From positions 14,500,501 to 14,564,500 of the forward strand of contig OX637399.1 of NCBI GenBank assembly GCA_951799425.1: a stretch of DNA of 64,000 nt, read 5' to 3'. Source of the stretch: Ilex aquifolium (taxonomy: Eukaryota; Streptophyta; Magnoliopsida; Aquifoliales; Aquifoliaceae). This document shows positions 12,796 through 22,900 of this stretch, piece after piece; position 1 is the stretch's first letter; every line of letters begins with the position of its first letter. The position numbers and the translations under genes are program-made. The notes below the pieces were generated by a model. It saw only the letters and a list, made by a program, of their open reading frames with translations, searched no databases and had not been told where the DNA came from.

Positions 12796-13040
12796 CTAAT
12801 TTGCCTTTTTCTTGGTTTCTTCACCTTCCAATCCTTCCTTTAAGCTATCCCCTCATCTTCATTGACTTCAAACACTTCAACGGGGGCTTAACTCAAACCA
12901 TTTGCAATTCATCACTTACATTCACACAAGATTTCATTAAAACATAGATTAACCACATTTATCCCCAATTTCACAACAAAAGTAAGTATAAAAGGGCAAA
13001 ACAAGCCGCACAAACTATGCAATATTTTGTGCTAATCACA

Positions 13041-13184
13041 CTTTCTACGGTTGTTGAGGTGGGAGAGTCCGGGGATGACGATGTTGACGAGAAGGAGGGG
13101 AGTGAGTCCGAGAGTGATGCTGAGGATGAGGATGCTTTTGACGATGATGATGATGGGGATGAGGGTGATGAGTATGATTTCTAA
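13041..13184 (+). CDS. Orphan acidic C-terminal coding fragment
   Basis: The plus strand is open from the RE2 boundary to TAA at 13182 and encodes a very acidic tail (GESGDDDVDEKEGSESESD, later DDDDDGDEGDEYDF). Such tails are common at the end of plant transposon-type ORFs, but the orientation is opposite to RE1 pol. The similarity of RE1 to RE2 stops within the word GATTTCTAA (13176-13184), which contains the stop codon, so the fragment looks joined there by recombination. It is incomplete at its 5' end. It could also be a chance open frame in GAT-rich repeat DNA. Confidence 0.35.
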   Translation, partial: LSTVVEVGESGDDDVDEKEGSESESDAEDEDAFDDDDDGDEGDEYDF

Positions 13185-15062
13185 TTTAAACCACCAAAAT
13201 GAATACCCAAAATGTAAAACATGAATTCAAATAACAAGGGCATTCCTAAATCTTATCAAATATCGAAAGTTGAGCAATATTTCCCTATTCTTTAAGCATA
13301 GAGCTACCAAACATGTCGTTCAACTGCCCGAACCACGCACACATGAGCAACACCATGGCTTTAAATACTAGCCTAGAGTATACACCTACACATTCATTTT
13401 CAAAATCGTGTGTGCGTGCAATGGACATGGAATTTAGGCATTTACACCATGGAATTCACATTCACCTAGCTATCCAAATTAAGCTTCAATGCAACCTCAC
13501 CAAGGGTGTCTCTCAACAATGAATCACACTCTAGTTATCCTGGCATGCACTCCATGTGGATATGAGAGATAGAATCTTGTGCACAAAACGAAGTATGCTC
13601 ACATATAATCCAAAAATGAAGTTCATGCATGAAAATGAAACAACCTTGGCATAATCTTATGAAAGGAATGCTAGGGTATTAGATAGCAAAATCAACCTTT
13701 CTTTTTTCTTTAAAAGTATGTTATTCCCCATGCTTCTCTAGATCAATTAGGACTTTCGAGGGTTATAATGGAGCCTTAGGGTGATAATTAGGCAAATGAA
13801 ATGAAGGATATAGGATAACGAAGAGGGTTGTTCCGAGTGAGTGACTTTTATTCCAAAAACATCTCTTTTTTTATGGGATTTTTAGTCCAACACCATCACC
13901 ACACTCTTTGTTTCTTTTGTTTCTTTTCCTTAAGATTTTCCTTTTCTTTTGATCATTCTTTCTTCTTCTCACCCATTTTTCTCCTTTTCTTGGATTTTCA
14001 TTATTTTCCCTTCAGCTCTTTGAGTTTCAACCTCATTCATCCCTTTTGTTTGAGTTTCCACACCATATTTTCTTCTCTTTTATGATCACTCATATTCAAC
14101 TCTAGGAACAACCAAGGTGAGGTAGATTTTTATCATTTTGCACTGGCTTGGTCAATTGTGTGGTATGGAAACGAATTTCAATTAAGGCTCAATCACGGCA
14201 CTAGGGATAATATTTTCACAAGAAAAGGGGCAAAGGCTCAAAGTAAATCAAAGATGGCCTAAGATCCTTTCTATATGGCATGGGAGAGCATTATGCATAT
14301 CAAGACAAAGTCAATCCACTACCCAAATACAACTAGCCAAAACAAACATTATTGAACAAATTTGGAATTTGAAAAATTGTTCCTTGAGTAAATGTAAGTC
14401 CCCTTGAACAAGGATTGGCACCAAAGCTCTCATGGGTTCTTACTCATCTTCACTATTCATGTCAACCACTAAAATGTGAACTCAATCCGTAAATTGACGA
14501 AATTACACATTCAAGGTGTGCATATTGGTGAATTCAAAAGAAAATACATATGTGATACTCAAGTCTAGGATGAACTTCTATAATGTGCTCATGTATTCAA
14601 AATTCAAAGCGAAGATCAACGTATCAACAAACCCATAACACTCTTAATAAGGGAATACAGATCAACATTCAGATATTTTCACAAAAAATTTCAAAATTTT
14701 CACATAATTTGTGATTATTGCGAACAAAAAATCTGTATGATATGTGAAAGGTGAATTTTTCACCCCAAAACATTGTATTATCAACAAAAATTTTCCACAA
14801 GCATTGGTGTATCATACAAATGGTGCACCTCACCCCCCAACTTGATTTATGCGTTGTCCTCAATTCAACAAAAAAGATATGATATGCAATGAAGGACTGT
14901 AAAAAGGTGAGTAGGGTTAGAGAACACCTCGCGCTTGAGCTTTTGACAAAAACACCAACATCTGCAACTATGAAAAATAACACTGTACGTGAATTTAAAG
15001 TAAGTAAACATAAACAGATAAAGTAAGTAAAAGTAACAGTACACTAAAGACCATAAGAAAAG
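13185..15062 (-). other. RE1 post-pol spacer
   Basis: Non-coding. It aligns along its length with the RE2 spacer. It contains pyrimidine-rich runs (13850-14100) and the internal purine-tract site at 14831-14843. The frame at 14669-14983 on the minus strand has no family resemblance and is not called. Confidence 0.7.
14831..14843 (-). promoter_or_regulatory. Internal polypurine tract-like site of RE1
   Basis: The minus strand reads AAGTTGGGGGGTG, at the same distance after pol as in RE2 and RE4. Confidence 0.5.
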
Positions 15063-15446
15063 TCAATCCTCCAACAAGTCCGGGTAAACCGGATCCACTA
15101 AATCCTCCCCCACTCCTTGTCCTTCAAAACCCTCGAAGAATGGCTTAACCCTTTAGCCATTGACCTTGAATGTCCTACCATCTTCGGGGTTCGTGACTTC
15201 CACAGCTCCATTGGGGTAGGCCACCTTGCCAAGATAGGGGCCATCCCAACGGGATCGAAGTTTCCCTTGAACGACCGAGAAACGAGAGTTGTATAAGAGC
15301 ACTTTTTGGCTAAGCTCAATTGACTTCCTCACAATGGATTTGTCATGAAAGATCTTAGCCCGCTCTTTTGAAATTTTAGAGCTCGCATACGCATCTCTTC
15401 GAATCTCTTCCAATTCATTCATTTCTAGCTTCCTATTCTCTCCGGT
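15063..15446 (-). pseudogene. pol: Integrase C-terminus of RE1
   Basis: From the RE4 junction the frame reads MNELEEIRRDAYASSKISKE, then the GKLRSRWDGPYLGKVAYPNG region and a stop in place of Gln after FKVNG (TAA for CAA). It then continues to the end at LLED (stop 15063-15065). This is the DNA-binding C-terminal part of an Athila-type integrase. The catalytic core is lost to the RE4 insertion. Confidence 0.85.
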
Positions 15447-15485
15447 TGATTAGCACAAAACTTTGCATATTTTAAGTGCTAATCA
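15447..15485. repeat. 10-bp perfect inverted repeat at the RE4 LTR start
   Basis: TGATTAGCAC (15447-15456) is repeated in inverse as GTGCTAATCA (15476-15485). The 39-bp stretch therefore has the terminal sequence of this LTR family at both ends, TG...CA. Confidence 0.85.
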
Positions 15486-15694
15486 TCCTTTTTTCAATTT
15501 CTTTTTGGGGCTAAATGATTGGAGTTGTATCATTAGAGTTCTTAACGAAGATTTTTGGTGTTTGCAAAAAAAAGGCACTAAATGAGGCTTCTTAAGGCCT
15601 TCCCAAATGAGTTGAGGTGAATGAGGATGAAAAAGTGGCTAAAGAATAGCTCAAGAGTGAAGAAATCAGAAAAATCAGACAAAGCAGCAGAAGC

Positions 15695-15762
15695 GTACCG
15701 GTACGCAGTACCGGTACGGTCCTGTCTCTGGAGTTTGGGGTACCGGTACCGCGTACCGGTAC
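15695..15762. repeat. Palindrome array, GTACCGGTAC type (RE4 LTR)
   Basis: Four perfect copies at 15695, 15708, 15740 and 15753, in two pairs separated by a linker containing CTCTGGAGTTTGGG. The type matches the array in the RE4 spacer (38957-39070). Confidence 0.92.
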
Positions 15763-17085
15763 GGTCTACTATCCCTGCCCCAATCTCTGCAACTCAAGTC
15801 CGCCATTTTTTAGGGACCCACCAATCACTCTCCCACTTGTCTCTGACTCCTCCTTCACATTGTACTACCCTCCAACACCCTCCATTTGACTTTGGGAATC
15901 TTGAATGATAAATAAGGAGAGAGAAGAAGAATGAAGCTGGGTGTGCAGGCTAGCTCTGCGCCACCCTGTCCAGCCCATCCCTCTTGACAGCCTATGGATG
16001 GAGATCACATCACTCAGCTGGGAGAGCACACTATGGACGTTTTGGGGGGAAAGAAGACTCCATTCATTCTTCAGCGTTGGTTACAAAGAGAGAGAGACAG
16101 ATATAGAGAGAGAGAGTCTGGGTAGAAGATGATGAATAGTATTCTAGAGAGAAAAATTGAGATTTTTACATTTTCTTCAATACATTGTCTTGTAATCTCC
16201 TGTAAGAATCTTTAGAGCTTCATTGAATGTCATTAATGCTAGTTCCTACAAGTTCATTATAAGTTTAATTCTCTTTTAAAGCTTTTACTATCAATGCATC
16301 AAAGTTCTTCTTTTTCTTACTTTTAAAATGGGTATTCATTGTTTTCACTTATAGCTTATGTTTGTGTGCATTTAGTTACTCAAGAACTTCATTCCTGTGC
16401 AATGCATTTTCATTACATTGTTAATTTCATCGCATGCATGAGTGGCTAAAATCCTTTAGTTGGCAAACCAAGGGAAACCTCCACTTGGGCATGCCATTTC
16501 AACTCATTCTCCTCCCTTCTTTCAGAGTTCAATGGTTCGGTTTGACTAGGTTGAGGGTGGATAAATTGGTGAGTCTTTGATATTCCGTAGGCCCAGTCAC
16601 GGTTTATGCTTAGATACTCACCCTTCTTATCCCTAGCTTCTCATGAATCAATCATTCATTTATGCTTTCTTGGAGGAGGGATTCGAGTTGAGATGGCATT
16701 CCTATTGGAGTGACCTCTTGGGTTAGCCAACGTTTGTTCTCATTTCATTTTCACCAAAACACACTTCACCAAACAACTTTCAACAACAAAAGATTTTACA
16801 CTTTCTTTCACTCAAAATACCTTCCCATTGGTTTACATCCTTCCCCGTGGAAACGAACTTGGAATACCTCCAAGTAAAACACGACCCACAAAAGTCTCAT
16901 TGCGCTTGGGGAGCATTTTTGTTCATACACATAACACATTTCCACCATCCCATTTTCCCATCTCCTTGCCCTTTCTTTTGACACTACTCAAAGGGAGAGT
17001 GACACTCCCCTCCATCCATATACAATACATTTTGCGGGATGATATTTAGGGGTTAGGGATAACAAGGAAATACACCAAGCATTTT

Positions 17086-17103
17086 TGGCGCCGTTGCCGG
17101 GGA
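17086..17103 (+). other. Primer-binding site (tRNA-Asp) of RE4
   Basis: TGGCGCCGTTGCCGGGGA is complementary to the 3' end of plant tRNA-Asp, including the CCA tail. It is the priming site for minus-strand DNA synthesis. Confidence 0.93.
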
Positions 17104-17143
17104 AGGCAAGTGTCAAACCAAGAAGGTGATTTTCGGACGACCA

Positions 17144-17178
17144 AGGTAAGTCTCGTGATCTTCATCACGGGCTGAGGT
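17144..17178 (+). promoter_or_regulatory. Leader splice-donor-like site with hairpin (RE4)
   Basis: AAG|GTAAGT is followed by CGTGAT, CTTC and ATCACG, a 6-bp stem with a 4-base loop. The same arrangement is conserved in RE2, RE7 and RE10 with paired changes. Confidence 0.55.
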
Positions 17179-17291
17179 ACGTTATCCTGTGTATATATTC
17201 TTGTTTATGTATAATTTCATTTATAGATATTTTGTTGCATGTGGGGAAGGGACGACCAAAATCGGTTAGTTAGGCAACCCCTTGGCCCAAC

Positions 17292-18088
17292 ATGAATCTT
17301 GACCAAGACCCACCCGAGGATGCGGGTGATAATTTTGAAAATATGGATGCCAGCTCGAACATGCAAAGGGGTGGGGGAGCACAAGAACCTAGAATACCCA
17401 ATCCACGAATGCATTTTCCCCATCCTAGAAATGAAGGGAACAATATCCAAATTTATACTCCGGCGAGGTCAATGCGGGAATTCCTTCAACCAACCCGTAC
17501 CACCACAACTTCATGCATCCACCTTCCAATCCAGGCTCATCTCTTCATAGTTAAACCAGGGATGTTACAATTACTTCCTACTTTCCACGGAATTGAGAAT
17601 GAGAACCCCTATTCTCATATAAGGGATTTTGAGGAAATAGTTGCAACCTTTCTCCCCAATCACAATATGGAAGAGATAGCAAGAATGAAATTGTTCCCCT
17701 TTTCCCTGAGTGATAAGGCAAAAATGTGGCTTCATTCCTTAAGATACCGGACTGTGACATCTTGGGGCCAAATGATTTCCATGTTTTTGAACAAGTTTTT
17801 TTCGGTGCATAAAACCACCACCCTAAAGAAACAAATTCAAAACTTTTCTCAGCTGCCCAATGAACAATTATATCACTGCTGGGAACGATATAAGGAATTG
17901 CTACAGTCCATTCCACAGCATGGCTTTGAACCCTGGCAAATGGTGAGTTTCTTCTATGAAGGAATCACACCAGGCCATCGACAGTCCATTGATATGATGT
18001 GCAATAGGGAGTTTTTGAGCAAAGACCCCGATGAGGCCTTAGATTATTTTGATGCATTGGCAGAAAATGCACAGTCATGGGACATTAC
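17292..18088 (+). pseudogene. gag: N-terminal Gag of RE4, interrupted by RE5
   Basis: It starts MNLDQDPPEDAGDN. It carries the block before the capsid-like domain (SMREFLQPTRTTTTSCIHLP) and a Retrotrans_gag-type domain (ARMKLFPFSLSDKAKMWLHS through LYHCWERYKELLQSIPQHGF and ITPGHRQSIDMMCNREFLS). It is fully open up to the RE5 insertion, after DALAENAQSWDI. The frame resumes in register at 32437 once one ATTAC copy is removed, which proves the two parts are one gene. The structural role is the particle shell. Confidence 0.9.
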
Positions 18089-18280
18089 TGATTAGCACTC
18101 AAAAGTAGCATATTGTTACACTCTTTTTGGACTAATTATACTTTGATGGAGTTTAAATGATGATATTTTAGGTTCTAAAGTGAAGGAAAGTCCAAAGGCA
18201 TCAAAGAAGTACATCTGAGGGACAAATGCCGAATTAACGCAAGACCAAGGGAGCAATGTCAGGAGAATGCAAAGAATGAA

Positions 18281-18343
18281 GGACAAAGTGTAATAAAAGC
18301 AGGACAAAGTGTAATAAAAGCAGGACAAAGTGTAATAAAAGCA
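18281..18343 (+). repeat. 21-bp tandem repeat, three copies, in the RE5 U3
   Basis: GGACAAAGTGTAATAAAAGC with one more base repeats at 18281, 18302 and 18323, about 100 bp upstream of the TATA box. It is repeated identically in the 3' LTR at 30923-30985. The position suits an enhancer, which is an inference. Confidence 0.85.
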
Positions 18344-18422
18344 TTTGAAAAATCAGCATTCAGCAACACCACCGTTCATTCTCCACTTGCCCACTTGCCC
18401 ACTTGCCCAGCCTTCCTACGCC

Positions 18423-18430
18423 TATAAATA
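18423..18430 (+). promoter_or_regulatory. TATA box of the RE5 LTR promoter
   Basis: TATAAATA stands in the context CGCCTATAAATAGGC, a near-perfect plant TATA box. It is preceded by three CACTTGCCCA-type repeats. The start site would be about 30 bp downstream, near 18455. The 3' LTR copy is at 31065-31072. Confidence 0.8.
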
Positions 18431-18621
18431 GGCTGCTCCTTCTGCATTTCAAGGGGAGATCTGAGGGTGGAATTGGTGGAAAAACCAAGAGAGGAACTAA
18501 GAGTTAGGAGAGATTTTAGAAGAGTTTTTAGAGAGCAAATTTTCTTTCATCTTTTGTAGCTTCCATTTCAATTCATGTATTGAAGATTTTATGCTTATGT
18601 TCTTATGGTAAGAGTTCTTTC

Positions 18622-18915
18622 TTCTAATTGTCATTTCTTTATAGCTTTTATATTTACTTGCTTGTATAAATATAATGGAAGGCTGAGCCTCCTCTTCTAA
18701 TTGTCATTTCTTTATAGCTTTTATTATTTTCTTGCTTGTATAAATATAATGGAAGGCTGAGCCTCCTCTTCTAATTGTCATTTCTTTATAGCTTTTATTA
18801 TTTTCTTTTATGTATTTTTATTTCTTGGTTGTGAATTAAACACCAAGTAGTTATTGTTTTCTTTTATGTATTTTTATCTCTTGGTTGTGAATTAAACACC
18901 AAGTATTTATTGCTT
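18622..18915 (+). repeat. 72-74 bp and about 57 bp tandem repeats in the RE5 LTR
   Basis: CTTCTAATTGTCATTTC begins units at 18622, 18694 and 18768 (the last partial). Each of the first two ends in AAGGCTGAGCCTCCT. Downstream, a unit containing GTGAATTAAACACCAAG occurs twice. The units lie in the R/U5-side leader. Confidence 0.8.
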
Positions 18916-19800
18916 TCTTTTAATTTAAGTATTGTTTTCTTTTACTTCCATTGTTGGAGCTTCCTTCTTCCCCTTAGAGGAGTGAAACTCTTCCACTTTT
19001 CTAGAGCTTTACCAAAGCCGTGAAGGGTGGAACGTGATTCACTTGTTCTTTGTCGAAGAACGACTCCTTGTTTAGATATTTTACTTTAGAGTATTTTACT
19101 TTGTAACACCTTTTGGGGATGAGTACTATTCATCATTCTAGCTTTACCATAGTTATGAAGGGTGAGTAGTCCTCATTCACTCTTTGGGAAGGGATGATAG
19201 ATATGTAAAAGATTAATCCGGACATTATGTTTGTGTATCACCTTTATGCTTAAATGTTCTATACTCCACTTGATTTTTGGGTGATTGAATGCACCTAGCA
19301 AAGTAAAGGTACTTTGTATAATCAACGGATCTTTCTATGATAAATGGATGACTCCTACATGGAAAGATCCATTGATTCAAGGCAAGTACCCTAACTAACT
19401 CTTCATGATAAAATTTCAATGTCCACCATTATTGCACTTCATTCCTATCTTCCGATTAATTTGCCGTTGACACGGGAGTTAATTGAGTTATAAAGCATAA
19501 ACATAATGCACCGGATAATCAACTACATATTCTGATTCCCGAACCAAAGAGTGTTTGTTACATTTAATCATCTTATATTTTGTCTAGAAAAATACCCATT
19601 GGAAAGAATTTTACATTCTATCCAAAACTTCCCACAACTTCAAAATCATAATATTTCCAGTTACAAGTCTTTCTCACTATTTACTTCAAAGAACACCAAC
19701 CATAGTTCCCTGAGGATTCGACTCTGGACTCAAACCAGATTATTACTACAACTTGACCGCCTGCACTTGGGTGTACACATTTCGGATCAAGTCAAGTTTT

Positions 19801-19818
19801 TGGCGCCGTTGCCGGGGA
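19801..19818 (+). other. Primer-binding site (tRNA-Asp) of RE5
   Basis: TGGCGCCGTTGCCGGGGA, perfect, 6 bp after the LTR end. Confidence 0.95.
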
Positions 19819-19916
19819 ATCATAAAAGGTGCTCTTTTTAGAAAAAAGGTGAAAAAAAAAAAAAAAAACCTCTCTTTTTGTTTATATTTTTGCCTTATTG
19901 TGAATAATTTTGTTTT

Positions 19917-22900
19917 ATGACTGACACCAATCGCCTCTTTCAAAATTTGCCTGCTGAATCTTCTGGGTCTGTAAATCAACTTGAACCACCTTCACCCAAA
20001 TCAGAAGCCGATTCTTGTAACTTCAATATGGCAAATATTGACAGGCAGGGTGAAGATCATGTGAGAGAGGGGGAAGTACCCAACATTCGAACATTGCGGG
20101 ATTACTTACATCCCACAAGGAATAGTGTCCCCTCTTGTTTTGTTTTTCCGGAGAATGCACCCCACTTCACTGTGAAGCCGGGGACAGTGCATTTATTGCC
20201 CGTGTTTCAGGGATTGGATACAGAAAATCCGTATCTGCATATCAAAGACTTCGAAGAAGTGTGTGGAACATTTCAAGACAATTCTGAATTGACAAAAATG
20301 AAATTATTTTCTTTCTCTTTGAGGGATAAAGCCAAACAATGGTTACATTCTTTAAAATCTCTTTCAATCCCTAATTGGCAGGCTCTACAGAATGAATTTT
20401 TCAGAAAATTCTTTCCTCTGCACCGCACTAATGCACTCAAAAGACAAATCATGAATTTTTCGATCAAAGAAGGGGAAACTTTTTATCAAAGCTGGGAGAG
20501 ATTCAAAGATCTTCTCCAATCTTGTCCACACCATGCTTTTGAAGATTGGACTTTGGTAGGATTTTTCTATGACTCCTTGCCCACTAGGTTACGACAGTTT
20601 GTCGAAATGATGGCTCAAGGAGAGTTCATGGGAAAAAGTCCGGAGGAGGCATTCAATTTTTTTGATACCATATCTGACAGTTCTCAAATGTGGGACTCAG
20701 CCTCTCCTACCACTGTAGAAGCCAAACCACCTACTTTCCAAGGGGGTAAGTATGTCTTGAGAGAAGATGATGATCTTAGAGCAAAAATGTCCACTTTGTC
20801 TCGAAAGCTTGAAGCTTTAGAGATGAAAAAGATCCATCAAGTTGATGTTGTCCCTCCCACAGAACAAGTATGTGGGATTTGTGCGCTAACAGGGCATCCT
20901 ACTGGGGAATGTCCGACCATTCCGGCATTCAAAGAAGTTTTGTTGGAACAAACAAATGCCATTTCCAATTTCAACAAGCCTTACTCCAACCCATATTCTG
21001 AAACATACAATCCAGGGTGGCGGAACCACCCAAATTTCAGTTGGAGAAACACACAACCAACCCCCATGAATCAGCAACAAGGTCCACAACAACCACCTCA
21101 AGGACCTCCACAATATCCTCATCAACAAGGGCCACCACATCCACCTCAAGTACCTCCACAATATCCTCCATATCAACCACCACACAAAAGGAGCCTTGAA
21201 GATACATTGAATCAATTCATGCAAACCCAAATGAGCTATAACAATAGTTCTACTCAGGCTTTTATTGATTTCAAGGCCCAGACCACACAATCTTTTGAGG
21301 ATCTCAAAGGCCACATTCAAAAGCTGACCCAGTCCATGAGCACACATGAGAAAGGAAAATTTCCTGCCCAACCAAAGCCTCCACAAGGCCAATTTCAGGT
21401 GGGAAATCCATCAACTATGGAAACTCCACAAGACCAAGCCAAAACTGTCACCACATTGAGAAGTGGCAAAAAGATTGACAAGTCCATCAGAAACATGCTA
21501 ATTCCAGACCCAAAACCAGACTCAATTCCAGCCAACCCATTAAGTGAGCCAGAACTTGAAAAAAAAAATGACTGTGATCCCATGATTGAACAAGAACCAG
21601 AGCCATCAAGGGAAGAAGAACCATCGTGTTCTATTCCTGCTCCTTTCCCTCATAGACTCAAGAGCATACAGAAAGCAAACAATCAGTCTGAAATTTACGA
21701 GCTTTTCAAGCAAGTAAAAATCAACATCCCACTTCTGGATGCAATCCAACAGGTTCCAGCTTATGCCAAGTTTCTAAAAGACTTGTGCACAGTCAAAAGA
21801 AGCCAAAATGTTCAAAAAAGAGCCTTCCTCACAGAGCAAGCCAGTGCCCTACTTCAACACAAAATCCCTTCAAAGTGCGAAGATCCAGGGTGTCCCACTG
21901 TGTCATGTGTCATTGGAAATTTCAAAATTGAGCAAGCATTGTTAGACCTTGGAGCTAGTGTCAACTTGCTTCCTTTCTCTGTCTACCAGCAGTTGGGTTT
22001 AGGTGAACTGAAACCCACTTGCACCACACTCCAATTGGCAGATAGATCTGTAAAAATTCCTAGGGGTATTGTTGAAGATGTACTTGTCCAAGTGGATAAT
22101 TTTGTCTTCCCTGTAGACTTCATTGTTCTAGATACTCATCCAGAAGTTCATTCAGAAACTCCAATTCCTGTCATTCTTGGTCGACCTTTTCTAGCAACCT
22201 CCAATGCACTAATCAATTGCAGGAATGGTATTATGAAATTGACTTTTGGGGATATGACTCTCGAAATGAACGTCTTTGACATTGCAAAACACCCAAGAGA
22301 GTACGAGGAGGTAGGAGAAATAAATTCCATTGAGTCATTAATACAAGCACATCTGAATGACTCATTCTGTGAGGATCTTAGTGAATCAACTTTGTCAAAA
22401 TCTGACTCATCTGACTCTCTGGAACAAAACTCCATTGAGTGTCCTACCTTCAATGTGGGGACATGGGCTCCTAAATTTGAAGAAATTTCATCAAGTGGTA
22501 CAAAACCACTATCTTCAAGTGACAGGCCACCAAAGCCTGAACTGAAACCGCTCCCTTCTGATCTCAAGTATGCATTTTTAGGTGAGGATAAATCTTACCC
22601 AGTGGTAATTTCTTCAAAAATCACAGACTTGCAAGAAGCTCAATTAATTGAAGTTCTTAAAAGTCATAAAAGCATCATTGGGTGGACCATCGCTGATTTG
22701 AAAGGTATAAGCCCGTTAATATGTAATCATGCCATATACCTTGAAGAGGACTCAAAACCCTCTCGTCAAATGCAGCGACGATTGAATCCTCACATGAAAG
22801 AGGTTGTGAGACTGGAAGTGCTCAAACTCCTGGATGCAGGGATAATTTTTCCTATCTCCGATAGCAAATGGGTTAGTCCAACCCAAGTTGTACCAAAGAA

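Larger units (their letters stand above)
1..13038 (-). mobile_element. RE2: decayed Athila-like LTR retrotransposon, cut by the left edge
   Basis: Reading on the minus strand there is a 5' LTR (13038 down to 9296), a mutated tRNA-Asp PBS, a leader, gag, protease, RT/RNase H, integrase, a spacer of about 2.5 kb and a 3' ORF that runs off position 1. Every coding section carries frameshifts or stops, so the copy is dead. The 5' LTR is interrupted by solo LTR RE3. The base pairs flanking the right LTR end are CACTT (13039-13043), but the partner target duplication lies outside the window. Gene order and protein sequence match RE4 closely, including the position of the 3' ORF, so RE2 and RE4 are members of one sub-family. 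Confidence 0.9.
9296..13038 (-). repeat. 5' LTR of RE2, split by solo LTR RE3
   Basis: The minus strand starts TGATTAGCACAAAATATTG at 13038 and ends ...CAAGCA at 9296. Removing RE3 plus one 5-bp target copy leaves about 1.87 kb. The right half holds a palindrome array (12470-12795). The left part matches the U5-side text of the RE4 5' LTR. Open frames inside it (for example 9376-9711) have no homology to protein families and are chance ORFs. The partner 3' LTR is outside the window. Confidence 0.85.
13039..15446 (-). mobile_element. RE1: 3' fragment of an older Athila-like element
   Basis: The minus strand holds the integrase C-terminus (15446-15063) and the post-pol spacer (15062-13185). 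Both are closely similar to RE2 (3930-1668). The right boundary at 15446 abuts the TG start of the RE4 5' LTR, in the middle of an integrase codon run, so RE4 inserted here. The left boundary at 13039 is the insertion point of RE2. The rest of RE1 lies beyond both window edges. Confidence 0.8.
15447..17081 (+). repeat. 5' LTR of RE4
   Basis: It starts TGATTAGCACAAAACTTTG and ends CACCAAGCA, 4 bp before the PBS, giving about 1635 bp. It includes a palindrome array (15695-15762) and an AG-dinucleotide run near 16087-16117. The U5-side text is shared with the RE2, RE3 and RE7 LTRs. The upstream 5 bp are CCGGT (15442-15446), but the partner is outside the window. It is non-coding: the open frames at 15621 and 16828 are chance. 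Confidence 0.85.
18089..19794 (+). repeat. 5' LTR of RE5
   Basis: It starts TGATTAGCACTCAAAAG and ends GATCAAGTCA. It carries a TATA box, three sets of short tandem repeats and a leader without long ORFs. It lacks the CCGG palindrome arrays found in most other LTRs of the window. Confidence 0.97.

Noticed and set aside
12369-12947. Several repeat-rich ORFs on both strands
   Set aside because: Open frames created by the palindrome array, with periodic low-complexity protein and no homologues recognised.
15447-15485. Miniature inverted-repeat DNA transposon
   Set aside because: The arms equal the LTR terminus of this family, the spacer is 19 bp and no separate target duplication is seen.
18116-18328. 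Minus-strand 70-residue ORF repeated at 30758-30970, with similar small ORFs in the RE5 LTRs
   Set aside because: Identical because the LTRs are identical. Composition reflects tandem repeats.
20886-21392. 168-residue minus-strand ORF inside RE5 gag
   Set aside because: Antisense shadow of the Pro/Gln-rich linker of the intact polyprotein.
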